Source of the DNA: Costus lasius
Taxonomy: Eukaryota; Streptophyta; Magnoliopsida; Zingiberales; Costaceae
Reading direction: 5' to 3'
Assembly (NCBI GenBank): GCA_027563935.2
Contig: CM050454.1
Location: 9,018,001 to 9,082,000 of the forward strand
DNA: 64,000 bases
How positions within the stretch are numbered: position 1 is the first letter of the stretch; each line of letters opens with the position of its first letter. Shown piece after piece: positions 33,671-46,560 of the stretch. The position numbers and the translations under genes were made by a program. The notes below the pieces were generated by a model. It searched no databases and was not told the DNA's origin. It saw only the letters and a program-made list of their open reading frames with translations.

Positions 33671-36600
33671 TTAGTTGTTGAGAAATCTCAACCCCATGTC
33701 CCTCGCATGACCATCATGCTTCTGCTGCGCCAAAGCTTTGGTGAGTGGGTCTGCTAGATTGTTATCTGTGTCAACTCTGCTTATCTTGACATCACCTCGG
33801 TCAACGATCTCTCTGATCAGGTGAAATCTTCTAAGTATGTGTTTGGATTTTTGATGAGACCTTGGTTCCTTTGCCTGTGCAATCGCTCCATTATTGTCAC
33901 AATAAAGCTCGATTGGATCCACAGCAGAGGGAACCACCTGAAGTTCAGATATGAACTTCCGAATCCAAACGGCTTCTTTGGCTGCCTCAGAAGCAGCGAC
34001 ATACTCAGCCTCGGTCGTAGAATCAGCTATAGTGGACTGCTTGAAGGATTTCCAGCATACAGCGCCACCATTCAACTTGAACACATAGCCTGCCTGCTAT
34101 CTGAAGTCATCAGGGTCAGACTGGAACGATGCATCAGTGTAGCCCTGAACACTGAGCTCTTCCTGTCCCCCATAGACCAAGAACAAATCTTTAGTTCTTC
34201 TCAAATACTTCAGAATGTTCTTTACAGCCACCCAGTGCTGCAGACCTGGATTGGATTGGTATCGGCTAGTTATGCTCACAGCATAAGCCACATCTGGTCT
34301 AGTACACAACATCGCATACATGATCGAACCTACTGCCGAAGCATAGGGCACTCGACTCATGTCATCCCTCTCAGGCTGTGTGATGGGACACTGGCTCTTG
34401 GAGAGAATAAGGCCATGTCTCACTGGAAGGTATCCTTTCTTAGATTGCTCTAAGCTGAACCTCTCCAGGACCTTATCAATGTAAGTACTCTGACTAAGGG
34501 CTAGGAGCTTCTTGGATCTATCCCAGTAGATCCTCACGCCTAGGATATAGGCGGCCTCCCCTAAGTCTTTCATCTCGAAACACTTCCCCAACCATGTCTT
34601 CACAGCTTGAAGACTAGGGATGTCGTTTCCGATGAGTAGTATGTCATCGACATACAATACCAGAAATGTGACCAAGCTCCCACTGAATTTTCTGTATACA
34701 CAGGAGTCATCTTCGCTCTTGATAAAGCCGTAATCTCTTACTGCCTCATCAAATCGAAGATTCCAACTTCGAGAAGCTTGCTTTAATCCATAAATGGATT
34801 TCTTTAGCCTACAAACCTTATTGGCCTCTGCAGGATGGATGAAGCCATCAGGCTGTGTCATAAACACATCCTCAGTCAGCTTTCCGTTAAGGAATGCTGT
34901 CTTCACATCTATCTGCCATATCTCATAATCGTGATACGCAGCTATAGCAAGCAGGATTCGAATGGATTTGAACATGGCAACTGGCGAGAAGGTTTCATCA
35001 TAGTCCACCCCGTGAACTTGTCTGAATCCTTTAGCCACAAGTCTACCCTTATAGGTAACTATGTTGCCATCCATGTCAGTCTTCCTCTTAAAGACCCATT
35101 TACACCCTATAGGTTTTACCCCATCAGGTAACTCAACCAAATCCCAGACTTGGTTAGCCGATATGGAATCCATCTCAGATCTCATGGCCTCAAGCCATTT
35201 CTCGGAGTCCGGTCCAGCGACCGCCTCATCATAGGTCCTGGGTTCATCCTCAACGATGAAGATCCCATCGTGTTGGGTCGGCAGCGACCCGTACCTCTCA
35301 GGTGCACGACGAATCCTCCCAGACCTGCGTAGGGCCTATGTCTGAGCCTCTGGTTGCTCAGCAACCAGTACAGGTGGCTCAGGTTCCATCTCACCTGCTG
35401 TGTCTTGTGGTTGACCTTGGACCTCATCCAAGTCAAAGCTTCTCCCACTAGAGTCTTTCAAGAGAAAATCTTTCTCAAGGAATACAGCAGTCCGAGCAAC
35501 AAAAACTTTGTTCTCGGTGGGATTAAAGAAGTAGTTTCCTTTGGTTTCCCTAGGATACTCCACAAACACACATTTATCAGATCTGGGTTCTAGCTTACTA
35601 GAATCCTGACGTTTGACATAAGCCTCACATCCCCAGATCCGCATAAATGATAGCAATGAGCGTCTCCCAGTCCACATCTCGTGTGGGGTCTTAGGAACAC
35701 TCTTTGACGGAACGTTATTCAGTGTTTTGATCGCTGTAAGTAATGCAAAACCCCAGAAATACGGAGGTAGAGTTGCGTGACTCATCATAGATCAAACCAT
35801 GTCCAACAAAGTTCAATTTCTCCTCTCGGACACACCATTCCATTGAGGTGTTCCAGGAGGAGTGAGTTGGGAAAGAATCCCACACTCTGTAAGATAGTTA
35901 GCAAACTCATGGCTCAAGTACTCTCCGCCTCGATCAGACCGAAGAGCCTTAATGGATCGTCCAAGCTGGTTTTCCACTTCAGTCTTGAACTCCTTGAATT
36001 TCTCCAAGGATTCAGACTTATGTCTCATCAAATAGACATAACCATATCTACTGAAGTCATCAGTAAATGTAATGAAGTAAACATACCCACCTCTAGCTTG
36101 TTTGTTGAATGGCCCACACACATCACTGTGTATCAGATCCAACAAACTTGTGGCCCTCTCACCATGCTTGGTGAATGGCGCCGTTGTCATTTTGCCCAAC
36201 AAACAAGGCTCGCATGTGTCAAATTCCTCGAAGGAATCTGAATCTAGGAATCCATTTGCATGGAGATTTTGGATGCGATTCTTGTTAATGTGCCCTAAAC
36301 GACAATGCCAAAGATAAGTATTGTTGAAACCACTTGACTTGAGCCTCTTAGCATTTACATTGCACATAGAACTTTGCATGTCCAAGACATAAAGCCCATT
36401 GCATAGTGTACCAGATCCATAGAATAGGTTTGCCAATGAAAAGAACATGTGTTCTCTTTTATTGCAAAACAAAATCTTTTCCTCGCCAGGGCAGGAATGG
36501 ATATAATATTCTTAGTGATCCACGGTACAAAGAAGCAATGTTCCAGTTCTAGTTGAAGTCCAGACGGCAGCGAGAGAGTGTAGTCTCCTACAGTTACAGC

Positions 36601-36867
36601 AACAACCTGTGCGCCATTACCGACCCGAAGGTCAATCTCTCCTGGTCGCACTGTCCTACTTCGTTTGAGCCCTTGCATACTTGTGCAAATATGCGCTCCA
36701 CATGCGGTATCCAATACCCATGTATTTGAAGTAGACAGGTTGACTTCAACCACGCAAATGCTAGAGCCTGAAGATGAAGGTGTAACCCCTCTCTTCTCTT
36801 CTTTCTGGTGATGCCTCTTACAGCTCTCGAGCTTGAGGTCACCCCTCAAGGTTCGACACCAGTCCAT
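33671..36867 (-). pseudogene. Ty1-copia pol polyprotein, interrupted
   Basis: Domains run right to left. Protease (36867-36600): WVLDTACGAH replaces the usual D-[ST]-G active site. GAG-pre-integrase and integrase (36472-35813): LWHCRLGHINKNR with CEPCLLGK zinc ligands, then DLIHSDVCGP, SDRGGEY and NGVSERRN carrying the D, D and E catalytic residues. Integrase C-terminus (35788-35336): KTPHEMWTG, GCEAYVKR. Reverse transcriptase (35185-34100): NQVWDLVELP, VDYDETFSPVA, IDVKTAFLNG, YGLKQASR and YVDDILL (34642-34653). RNase H (34084-33671): STTEAEYVAA, ELYCDNNGA, SKHILRRFH, ADPLTKAL. Breaks: a frame change around 36355-36472, another near 35800, one in-frame TAG at 35336-35338 and a shift near 34090. 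Few lesions, in keeping with a young element. Confidence 0.93.
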
Positions 36868-38556
36868 CTCGTCCTTCCAAAGGATCGATCGCAGTATTAA
36901 TCTGCTATTGTTCGTAGCCTTTGATCTACAACAACCAAGAAAGCAGATGAGTACTACTTCGAATCATTTAATCTGGACTTACATTAAATGATCATGGCTC
37001 CCACTATTTTAATCGAATTGACAACCCACAAAGTCAATCGGGAAATCCGAGATTTCCTAGTGAGATGGGATCCTTGTTCCTCACACGGCCTCGCGTCCCG
37101 CTAGGGCAGGATGTACTGCACGAGGTGACGCATGTATCCCAAGGTAGGCGCGCCGGCCAATTGCAACTTGGCAATTCCCCTTCTCAAGACAGTTCAAGCA
37201 TTTTGTGCCCAGCTAGGGCTGGAACAACACAAAACCTTAACTTCTCGAGGCTGCCTCTAGAGTTCCATCATGTGGCCACCACTTATGAAAAACTAGTTAA
37301 GTCTATCCTGACCGTTATGCCCAGGGCCAACGAATTCCTTGCAAAGGCGCGTCCAGGATTTTAACTGGACTGGGGAAAACATTGTTACCGCACGCCTCCT
37401 AAAGATAGATGGGTGTGTCCACTAGGGTGGAAACAATGCACAACACCATCGATCGATAGTTTGACGAGGGTTACGCGTCAGAAGGCTATTCCAGACTTGA
37501 TATTATTTTTGAGGGTTTTTTGAGGTCTCATCCTCTTAGTTTTATCTTTTGTCTAACATTACAGGCATGCAATCCTATAGTGATAACAAAACGATAAAAC
37601 ACAACCAGGCATGCTTTAGCAGAAGTGGAAAACAGTAAACAAGCGATGTGTTTATAGCCTAATCAACACATTGAACCATCACATGCCAAAGGATGTTCAA
37701 TGCTTGACCTAGGTGACAAGCCCCAACAGACCTAACCTAGCCGCCACTGAGCTTTATCTTTAAGTGCGGCTCCAAGGTCCTACACACTAAGGCATAGCAC
37801 ACAAACCCTAGGGTTCGGCCAAAACCTTGGTGGCTCCTCCACGCATGATGCGCCAGCATGCTTGTGCCAAAAGGGATAGCTCTCGAACCCTAGGTTCGGT
37901 CAAGCCCTTACTTGCGCCACCAAGTAAGATGCGCCATCATGGTTGATGCGCCAAGATGTAAGCTCCATGAGGGATGCGCCCCTAATCTTCTTTATGCGTT
38001 TACAAAATAAAAAGAAAAAGCGGCACGCAGGCCTCACATAAATACATCACAGGCATACAAGGGGCTTAACTATGACCACAACACGATGCACAATCATCTG
38101 ATGCTTTTCTATATGCTCAAGAAATCATAAAACTTCAGTTTTAGTTTCTTAGAAAACATGTCTTTCAACCTCAACGTCCGTTCGCAAATCCAGGATTTTT
38201 CGTTTCTCTCAGGAGTCTACGAGTGACACATGCATGCTCCAAGCACGCTTGCCGTCTACCCTTGCAATCCTTAACTTGCCAAGATTAGGACAAACATGTG
38301 CCCATAATCTTCAACAAGTCCCACACAGTATGACTATCCTACATGCGTGGGGAGAAATTAATTCTCTCACATATGGGTCTAACCCTACCATGTGAAGAAA
38401 GCGAAAAACCAAAGAGATCGAATAGATGTTAGGAACGAAAAACCTACAAATTTTCTTACTTAAAAAATCCATGCACATATGCAAATTTTTGAAAAATTTC
38501 AGATGGCATGTGAGCATACAATCAAAGCATAAAACACCGTTCGAGTTCGCAAGATG
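36868..38556 (-). other. Element interior without recognisable gag
   Basis: Between the primer-binding site and protease, where copia elements carry gag, I find no capsid-like UBN2 pattern and no C-C-H-C zinc knuckle on the minus strand. ORFs here are short and frame-scattered. The region is of moderate GC content with GGCGCATC-type short repeats (37850-37990). Confidence 0.55.
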
Positions 38557-38568
38557 GCTTTGATACCA
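38557..38568 (-). other. Primer-binding site (initiator tRNA-Met)
   Basis: TGGTATCAAAGC on the minus strand, one base from the 5' LTR; one mismatch from the TGGTATCAGAGC word complementary to the 3' end of plant initiator tRNA-Met. Confidence 0.9.
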
Positions 38569-38569
38569 C

Positions 38570-40550
38570 TGTTGGGAAACCCCGGGGATTTTAAAACTTT
38601 TACAGACAAGCACAGCGGAAGCAATCCCCGAAACAGGCCAGTCCCAAAAACCCAGAAGATCGAGTCTTGCGAGGAGATCGACACGGTATGTAGGAGATGA
38701 TACCTTGCAGCGAAGAAGAAGGATGCGATGCAGGCACCCAAATGTTCGCCCTCTGCAGTCTCGCACACAGCCGACGCTCGAGTTCTCTCCTTCCACGCCC
38801 GGTGCTAGCCTCGGGAAGAAGATTCACGCCTCTTGGGGAGTCCTCCTCTAGAACTTGCGCCGCTCACAAGTAGAAGGCGCCAAGGAGAGGGATGATGGAA
38901 ACTCGCCAAGGTCCAACCTTGCGAATGCCAAGAGGAGAGGAAGAAGGAGAAATCGCCAAGCTCCAAGCTTGCGAAACAAGTATTCAAGCGAGAGTCTCAA
39001 AGGGGAAATCGCCAAGCTCCAAGCTTGCGAATGAAGTCTCCCCGCGCGAGTCTCTCGGAGACTTCTCCTCATCCAGAACTTCTTCCTCTCAACCCTCCTA
39101 TCCCTTATATAGAAATCACGGTGACCTCTGGTATTCTGAAATAAATTCAGAATTAATCTCTGTAATAAATTCATCATTAATGGTAGAATTAAATTCAGAA
39201 TTAATTATAGAATTAAACTCTGAATTAAAGTCTCATAATGATCATTAATGATGTGACTCTTCAAATTCAGAATCAAATTCAAAATGAAATTCATCATTAA
39301 ACTTAGAATTAATTACAGAATTAAATGCATAATTAAATGCAGAATTAAATGCAGTATTTAATTCTCATGATTTCTATTGGGCCCAGGCAACTTATTGTCA
39401 TGGCCCATTAGGCCTGACGGCCCATTGGGCCTCAAGGCCCACTGTACCTCACACCCCAACTGGGCTTCACGCCCATTGGGCTTGGAGGCCCATTGGCCCA
39501 TGCTCCATGCTAACACTTCATTCGGACCATTTGGCCCAATTAGCCTATATGGCCCATTAGGCCCATCTAGCCCATAAATGAAGTTAGCTCCAATAAGTCC
39601 CTTCCATCTCATCAGGGATAATGGCGCTGATAGATTCTCCCAAAAAGATCCGAGTTATCTAATAACTCGATCATTAGGCTGCTCGATCAATATGAGAACC
39701 CGAGTTTCAAGTTGTGCGACCCTGTAGGTTCCTCTAACGTTGGCAGTGATGAACTTAAGTCATCACAAGCAGTGAGTGGCACCTAGCAGTGCATCATTGC
39801 TACCAAGTCTTCGGAATGGATATCAGCATCGACATCCCCATCATCGCAACAAGATACCGATGCATTACAGTCTCTTCGCCAAACTGATATCCGATTGGAC
39901 AAAGTGCGTCACCACTTTGTTTTCACCCAATCTCATGGTCATGACTAGATCAGGCTTTCACCTGGGTATGGCCATACACTCTCAGTCATGCAACCATAGG
40001 GGGGCCCCATGGATATCAAGCTTCCTGCAGGAAGGGGCAAATCCTATGTCTATCCATTGATCTTCTCATATGGGTCGTGACATACCCAATGACAACCGTT
40101 ATGACCCCCCAACTACGGCGAGGCGTTAGGTTGTATCAAAGCATGTCCCTAACCACATAGAAGAGTCAATGACCTCAAGTCGAGAGATCAATGCATCTCC
40201 TATCACATGTGAGCTTAACTCATGACACCAAGTTAAAACCTCACAGCGGGTCGGTCCAGTATATCCACCACTGATATACCCATATGCCTGCATTAACACC
40301 CCGTGCGTAACCAGCCCATATACCAGTCTTACATGTACCAGAGCTGTCCCTTATCCACTCAGGTACTCGACTGGGGACACACCGTTTGAGCACAGATACA
40401 ATCTGTCTCCAGGGACATTATTATCTATGCACATAATCGCAGATGTAAACACAGCATAATAACGACAATGCCAAAAAGATATATATTAAATATCAAAGTC
40501 AAGTAGTACAAACTAGACCAACAACGGGTCTAAGGGCATATACACCAACA
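38570..40550 (-). repeat. 5' LTR (1981 bp)
   Basis: Near-identical to the 3' LTR. It differs by an internal duplication of about 60 bases around 38955-39035 (GAAATCGCCAAGCTCCAAGC occurs twice) and by scattered substitutions. Confidence 0.95.
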
Positions 40551-40555
40551 ATTAT

Positions 40556-40850
40556 CACTATCCTCCTCACTATCATTTATTTCAAAGTCCTCAACCTCTA
40601 TCTCAATCTCAAACCCCGAAGGAGAGGGAGAAGCCAAAAATTCTTCTCTTGCATGATCAGATAAGTGGATAAAGTGTTCTTCAAACTTGAATACATCAAT
40701 TCGTATGATTTGAGCAAGACGCTCGATAATACTTAAAACAGTGATTCTCCATTGTTCAACATTGAAGAAATTTAAGGTTGAATTAAGGAAGATCAAACTT
40801 TGAGAATTTGACAAAATGATAATTATCTTCACTCTTCTATTATCTGTCAT
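40556..40850 (-). pseudogene. 5' part of the small ORF split by the copia insertion
   Basis: Starts MTDNRRVKIIIILSNSQSL and runs to an acidic segment (FEIEIEVEDFEINDSEEDSDN) where the LTR begins. Its continuation lies at 31567-31697. No conserved domain recognised; the acidic tail and the position inside the hAT-like element are the only clues. Confidence 0.5.
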
Positions 40851-41444
40851 TTTTCTCTATGCCTCGTGCTCACCTGCAAGACTGCAAACACAATTAATAA
40901 AGTAATTGAAACTCACATGATTAAGAGGAATGTAATAAAAAATAATTCAAACTAAAATTTTGTGTGTGAAAAAGTAAGGAACTATCTAGAATTTATTGAT
41001 GTGAAAAGAGTGTAAATTTATAAATTTATCATCTATTTTATATTATTAAAAGAGAATAAAATAATAATTTTATAGCTAAAAGGCAATTATATCCATAAAT
41101 TTAAATTTTTTAGATACTTTAAGAGGGTATAAATGTAAAATAACATAGGTAAAAATTTAAAATTTGGTGCCAAATAATAAAAAATATTAATTACGCGTGT
41201 CGTGCCTGACCCGACCCGCGTGCCATGCCGAGCACGGGTCTGTGCCATGCCGAGCCGAGCCCGCTTGCATGTCGTGCCCGGCCCGGCCCACGTGTCGTGA
41301 TCCTTCAGCCCAGCATGACCCTGGCCGGGCCACGGGCCACCCGCAGCACGTTGACTTGGTCAACAGGTCGTGCCGTACCCAACCCACGTCGTGCCGGGCC
41401 ATGCGGGCTGCGAGCCCGGCCCATTGGCCACCTCTACTCTCAAC

Positions 41445-43740
41445 GATTAGATGGACGAGGGTAAGCTGAATTAGGAGTCTCTAAATATCGATGGCTACAA
41501 GAGCTGAAACTCAAATATATTGTTCCCGGTTCAATTTTCAGTTTAGATTGGATTAAACTAAACCAAATTAGAAGTTTTGATTTGGTGTATAATATTTCAA
41601 AAGTATTTTATGTAATTTAATAAATTTGTGATTAAGGAAGATATGATTCTAGACCAAACCTAGCAATCTCCAATAATCACATTGGAGGCACTAGTATAAA
41701 GCATTTCATTTGAATGTTTAAAGTTTACCTCTTTGTTATCATTACCTCATGTTTTTGACAATCCTTAATGATTGAAAAGCAAAGTTTTGAAGTTTGAAGA
41801 AGGGAAATTCATCATGATATATGTTGAGAGTAACTTGAAGACCCTACAAAAGGGCAAATCTCTCTCATGGTTTCTTCCAATTTTTTCTCCTTTAGGAACT
41901 TATTTATTCAATTATTTTCTTTAAGAAATGTAGGACAAGCAGAGACTGTTAAATATATAATGATTCAATATGGACTTCTCTCTTACTTTCAAAAGATTAG
42001 GAATAGTCGCATGGATCCCATATTTTAAAATTGATACATAATAAATTATTGCTAAAGAAGAGCCTAGTACTCATGGACCCAAGTCTTCCAAATTAGTCGC
42101 CTCAAAACCAGAGATAATTGTAGAGGACTCTCCTATCATCCAAATGCCCCCACAAATTCATGACAATCCTGATCCATCAACATGTACACTTAATGGCCGT
42201 CAAATGGCTCCTAAACATTGTTGAGCCTTATAAGAACACTTTTGTGTTGTTAGTGTAGGTCCAACACAAATGAACACCGACTACCATCATCGACTAGGAT
42301 AGCAACCTAATTATTGATATTCTTTAATTAAAATATCTTTTTTATCGAATGCATATGTAGTAGGTAAAAGGGTGCAAAAGCTACCAGATTCATTGTATTT
42401 TTTCTTCTCCCCCATGTGGATTCTCTCCATAGAAACAAGAGTGAAAAAATTTCCACCTAAGACCTACATTACCATCTATAATAGTGATATGTAGTTCTAG
42501 AGCACTTGTTTTTGGTAGATGTTAGTGTCCTGTTTTTCCATTTTCCAATTTCCACCTAAGACCTACATTACCAGATTCATGTTGTTCATTTGCAATAGAG
42601 ATGCGAAAAGCATCATCTTTATGATGGAGTACCCTTGTATATCTCAAGTAAGAAGAGCCCCTTTGCAATGCAGTAATCTACCAACTGCTCATGGTGGATG
42701 GAGCTATCGAGCAAGAACATATATGTGCATATTAGGTGCTCTTCCCTACAACAATGCCTCCATGAGCACTGAGTAGATTTCCTCATTGCATCTTATCTCC
42801 CAAAGACTAATCTTAAAAGTCTCCTTTACCTCTCATGGTCACTCCTTGGCCTAATATAGTGGATGATGCTTAATGAATCCTCCCCCTCTATTCTCCTTTA
42901 ATAATGATTTATTTTCTTATAACAATTTCAACTATATTAAAAGATTACACTTTCTTGTGCTTTTAATAATCAAACATGAATAAACAATTGGACCTGACTT
43001 TGAACATGGCCAACAAAGTTGCTAGTGGTGATGATGTGGACTAGTTTGAGATCAAAAACAAGAGAGATGAGAATGATACTAGATCTGATAATGTGAAGCC
43101 ATATCTACAACAACTCCAACAACCAAAAAATGTTATGTGATATATCTATCGAGGAGTAGCGCCTCCATGTCAAAGATATCCACCACAAGAAAGAGCTCGT
43201 TCTAGTCTATAATTTGGTTGTAGCATGAAGAGGTTGAAATACTCAATTAATATCTCATGTTGATTTATTTGAGCATAACATTTTGGTTTTACTTGATTAA
43301 GGGACTAGAATACCTAAACTTCTATTATATAAGAGGGATAAATTTTATCTTCATTACTCATATTTCTTTTCATGATTGAAGGCATGCCCAATTACAACAT
43401 CTATGATCACCAGTTACATATGACATTTGATAGTATCAAAGTATATAACTAGTTGTGTATGAATCTATAGTGACCTTAAGTCCAATGATCACATACATCA
43501 TTATGATTGTGCAAATGCTTATAATAATTATATAACAACCTAACATTCTGTCAATCTAGTACATTGTTACCTAATATGTACATATGTATTTAACTTGATA
43601 TCTCATATCATAACAAATCCTTGTTATTAATCACAACACATGCTAATCTTAGTATATTATTATTGTTCCTATTTACAATAATACTTTACCAGGAATATTA
43701 TTATATACTTTTATATATAAATACACACACAATATATACA
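41445..43740. other. AT-rich intergenic DNA, mostly old transposon debris
   Basis: No intact coding domain. The plus strand around 42120-42250 and 42990-43200 gives short copia-like words in shifting frames, but nothing firm. A duplicated phrase TTTCCACCTAAGACCTACATTACC occurs at about 42450 and 42549. Confidence 0.45.
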
Positions 43741-43832
43741 CATTGAAAAAAGTTCACAAAACAATGGAGGTAGTGGAAGCGGCCTTGAGGCATGACCAAA
43801 TTGTCACTATCCTAAAGTGCCCCAAGTGCCCA

Positions 43833-46560
43833 ATCAAGACCTTTAAATATATTATTATTGGGCTGCAAGAGACCAATTGCACTTTTTTCATAGTGGTCCC
43901 AACCTCTTTTTGCTGCAACAAGTACAACAAAGCAAGTAAACACATATATGCTTTTAACCATTCCCAATGTGAGCTCAACTTGTATTGTTATTTGTAACTA
44001 ACTTGGATCATATATCCTTTTAGGACATATGGATAGCTATTATACACAAGACTCAATTCTTGTGTGCTATTTAGATATCCAAACACTCTTTTAATAGGTT
44101 TCCAATACTCTATGTTAGGCTTACTTGTGAACCTTGATAATATGCACATATCATAAGTTATATCATATTTAGTACAATTCATAGCATACATTAAGCTACC
44201 AATGACATTAGCATAATTTAATTTACCAGCAATTATCTCATTATTTTTTGATTATTTCAAACTTAGACAAGAGGGTGTTAACCTCTTTTAAGTGAAGATA
44301 CTTGGATCTATCAAGCATCTTCTCAATATAATGACATTGAGACAAGCAATATCCATTACAATATTTATTTACTTTAATTCCAAATTATATCTATTTTGTC
44401 TAGATCTTTCATTTAGAATATCGAGCTTAGATACAATTTGGCTTCCTTTATTCCTTTCTTACTTGTACAAAAAATCAACATATAGGCACAAAAGCACATT
44501 ATAATCATTTGTTTATTTATAATAGATACACTTATCTACATTATTATGCCTAAACCCATATAAAAGGATTATTGTATCAAATTTTTTGTACAAATATTTG
44601 GGAGCTTATTTTAAATCATATATTGACTCAACCAATTTATAAACTTTATGTTCATTTTCTTAAGGCACAAAGCCTTCAAGTTATTCCATTTATACTTTTT
44701 CAGTTAAGTCACCATTCAAAAATATTATTTTAACATTCATTTGATGCACAAAAAACTTATGAATTGAAGCTAGAACAAACAATAATCTAATAGATGTTAT
44801 TTTTGCCATTAGTGCATATATATCAAAGCTATCTATGTCTTTTTTTTGTGAAAACCCCTTAGTTACCAATTTAGCTTTATAGGTATGTATAGAACCATTA
44901 GCATATTGTCTTTTTTAAAACACCCAATTGCTTTAGGCCCAGGTGGTAAATCTATCAAAACCCAAGTCCTATTAGACATTATAGAGTCTATATCATCATT
45001 TATAGCTTCTTTCGAGAATGTTATATCTCTAAAAACCATAGCTTAATTATATTATTTGGGTTTACTTTTTATATTAAATATAATGGATGTTTTATTTAAA
45101 ATTTTGGTTCTATCTCTTTCAACAAAAAAGACAGTAGGATCATGTGAGATAATGTCAAGATCTAAATATTTTTTAATTCTAACTCTCTTATTTCTTCTAG
45201 ATTCACTTGGCTCACCAATCTCTTTTCTTATCTTTTCAACCCCCACATTATTTGAATTTGATGTTACATTAGGTTGAATCTCTTTCGTATCATTAATAAA
45301 AATTTCTTTTAAAAATTTCACATTTATGGATTTAACTATTGCATTTGTTTCTAAATCTAATAGCCTATGTGCTTTAGAGTTTTCTCCGCAGCTTACAAAA
45401 ATGCTTTTTATTCCTCGTGGTTCTAATTTGGATTTACGTGGATTTGGGGTCTTATAGAAAGCAACACACCCCCACACTTTAAAATAACTTAAGTTTGATT
45501 TTCTATAATTATTCCATATCTTATAAAGTGAAGCGTTATATTTCTTAAATGTAATTCTATTAAAAATATGACATACACTTAATAAGGTTTCACCCTATAG
45601 AGAGAATAATAATTTAGCATTCATCAATATTGCAATAACCATTTCTAATAAGGATCTATTTTTTTTCTCTCAACCACCCCCATTACGTTAGGGCATATAG
45701 GGGCAGTGCATTGATGAATTATTCTATTATTTTCACAAATTAAATTGAACATTTATGAAAAATATTCTCCCCCTTAACCATTTTTATCTTTGTTTCCTTT
45801 TGATTTTCCATAATAGATTTATATTCTTTAAATTTATCAAAGCTTAGTTCTTAGTGCTCATAAGGTATACAAATGTAAATCTAGAGTGATCATGTATAAA
45901 AATAATAAAATTTTTTTTATCTCAAGTTAATTATCCATTTAATTCACATATGTCAGAATATATAACTATAAGTTTATTAGATTTTCTTTCAACTTTAGAG
46001 AAAGATTTTTTTAGTTATTTTTGCCTCTATATAGATATCACATCTTCCTACCTGATTATCTATAGAAGTTATGCAATTGTGTTTAGACATGTAAATGAAT
46101 AAATGATAGTTCAAATATTATAATCTAGCATGCCACGAAGGAGAAAGAAGAACCAATAATATAAGGAGTAATAATATTGTTTATTTCATTAATAAAGAGT
46201 TTAATAGTAGAGTATTCTTTTTTCCATAAAACTTTATTCTTAGTTATAATCACTTTTTCGCTTCTAAAATAATCTTAAAATCATTCTTACATAACAAATA
46301 AGTAGAAATCAAATTCTTTCTAATTATATTTATATGAAACACATTAATAAGAGTTAGTTTCTTTACCAAAGTGAAGTTAAGGTCCACACTCCTTTGCAAG
46401 AACCTTTGATGTTAGGGTTCATGTGACCTTAGATCACGACTTAGCTATTGGCAAGTTTTATAGTTGATCGTGAATGACTCGAGTGTACCTTTAAATATAT
46501 TATTATTAGGCTACAAGTGAACAATTGTATTTTGTTCATACTACCGCTATATTATATTAC
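43833..46560 (-). pseudogene. Old degenerate Ty1-copia element, minus strand
   Basis: Right to left: integrase C-terminal part (45477-45052) with MWGCVAFYKTPNPRKSKLEPRG and then SIFVSCGENSKAHRLL; reverse transcriptase start (about 45030-44900) with AINDDIDSIMSNRTWVLIDLPPG; a decayed middle (QMNVKIIFLNGDLTEKV near 44730); and RNase H-adjacent part (44191-43988) with MYAMNCTKYDITYDMCILSRFTS. Many stops and frameshifts. The phrase CTTTAAATATATTATTATTRGGCT occurs directly at about 43838 and 46490 followed by further similarity, probably what is left of the two LTRs. Confidence 0.75.

Larger units (their letters stand above)
31698..40550 (-). mobile_element. Full-length Ty1-copia LTR retrotransposon, minus strand
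   Basis: An 8.85-kb element bounded by TGTTGGG...CACCAACA with a 5-bp target duplication ATTAT (31693-31697 and 40551-40555). It reads right to left: 5' LTR 38570-40550, primer-binding site at 38557-38568, pol on the minus strand, polypurine tract at about 33651-33663, 3' LTR 31698-33650. The LTRs are nearly identical apart from small indels, so insertion is recent. The copia order (protease, integrase, reverse transcriptase, RNase H) is seen. Only a few frame breaks mar pol. A gag gene is not recognisable in the 1.7 kb between the primer site and pol. Confidence 0.95.
26852..41436. mobile_element. 14.6-kb hAT-like element, split by an LTR retrotransposon
   Basis: Left end TAGAGGTGGCCAGCACGGCC at 26852. 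The right end, read from 41436 on the minus strand, is TAGAGGTGGCCAATGGGCCG. Both are flanked by identical CTCTCAAC (26844-26851 and 41437-41444), a perfect 8-bp target duplication as made by hAT transposases. Both subterminal regions are rich in GGCCCG/CGGGCC words. Removing the nested copia element (31698-40550) leaves about 5.7 kb. I recognise no hAT transposase, so it is probably non-autonomous or very decayed. The interior has odd tandem repeats (28075-28230, 28550-29480) and a hairpin array (30418-31115). Confidence 0.85.

Noticed and set aside
43743..43997. Plus-strand ORF beginning MKKVHKTMEVVEAALRHD
   Set aside because: Overlaps the likely LTR remnant of the old copia element; no domain and part of the sequence recurs at 46490.
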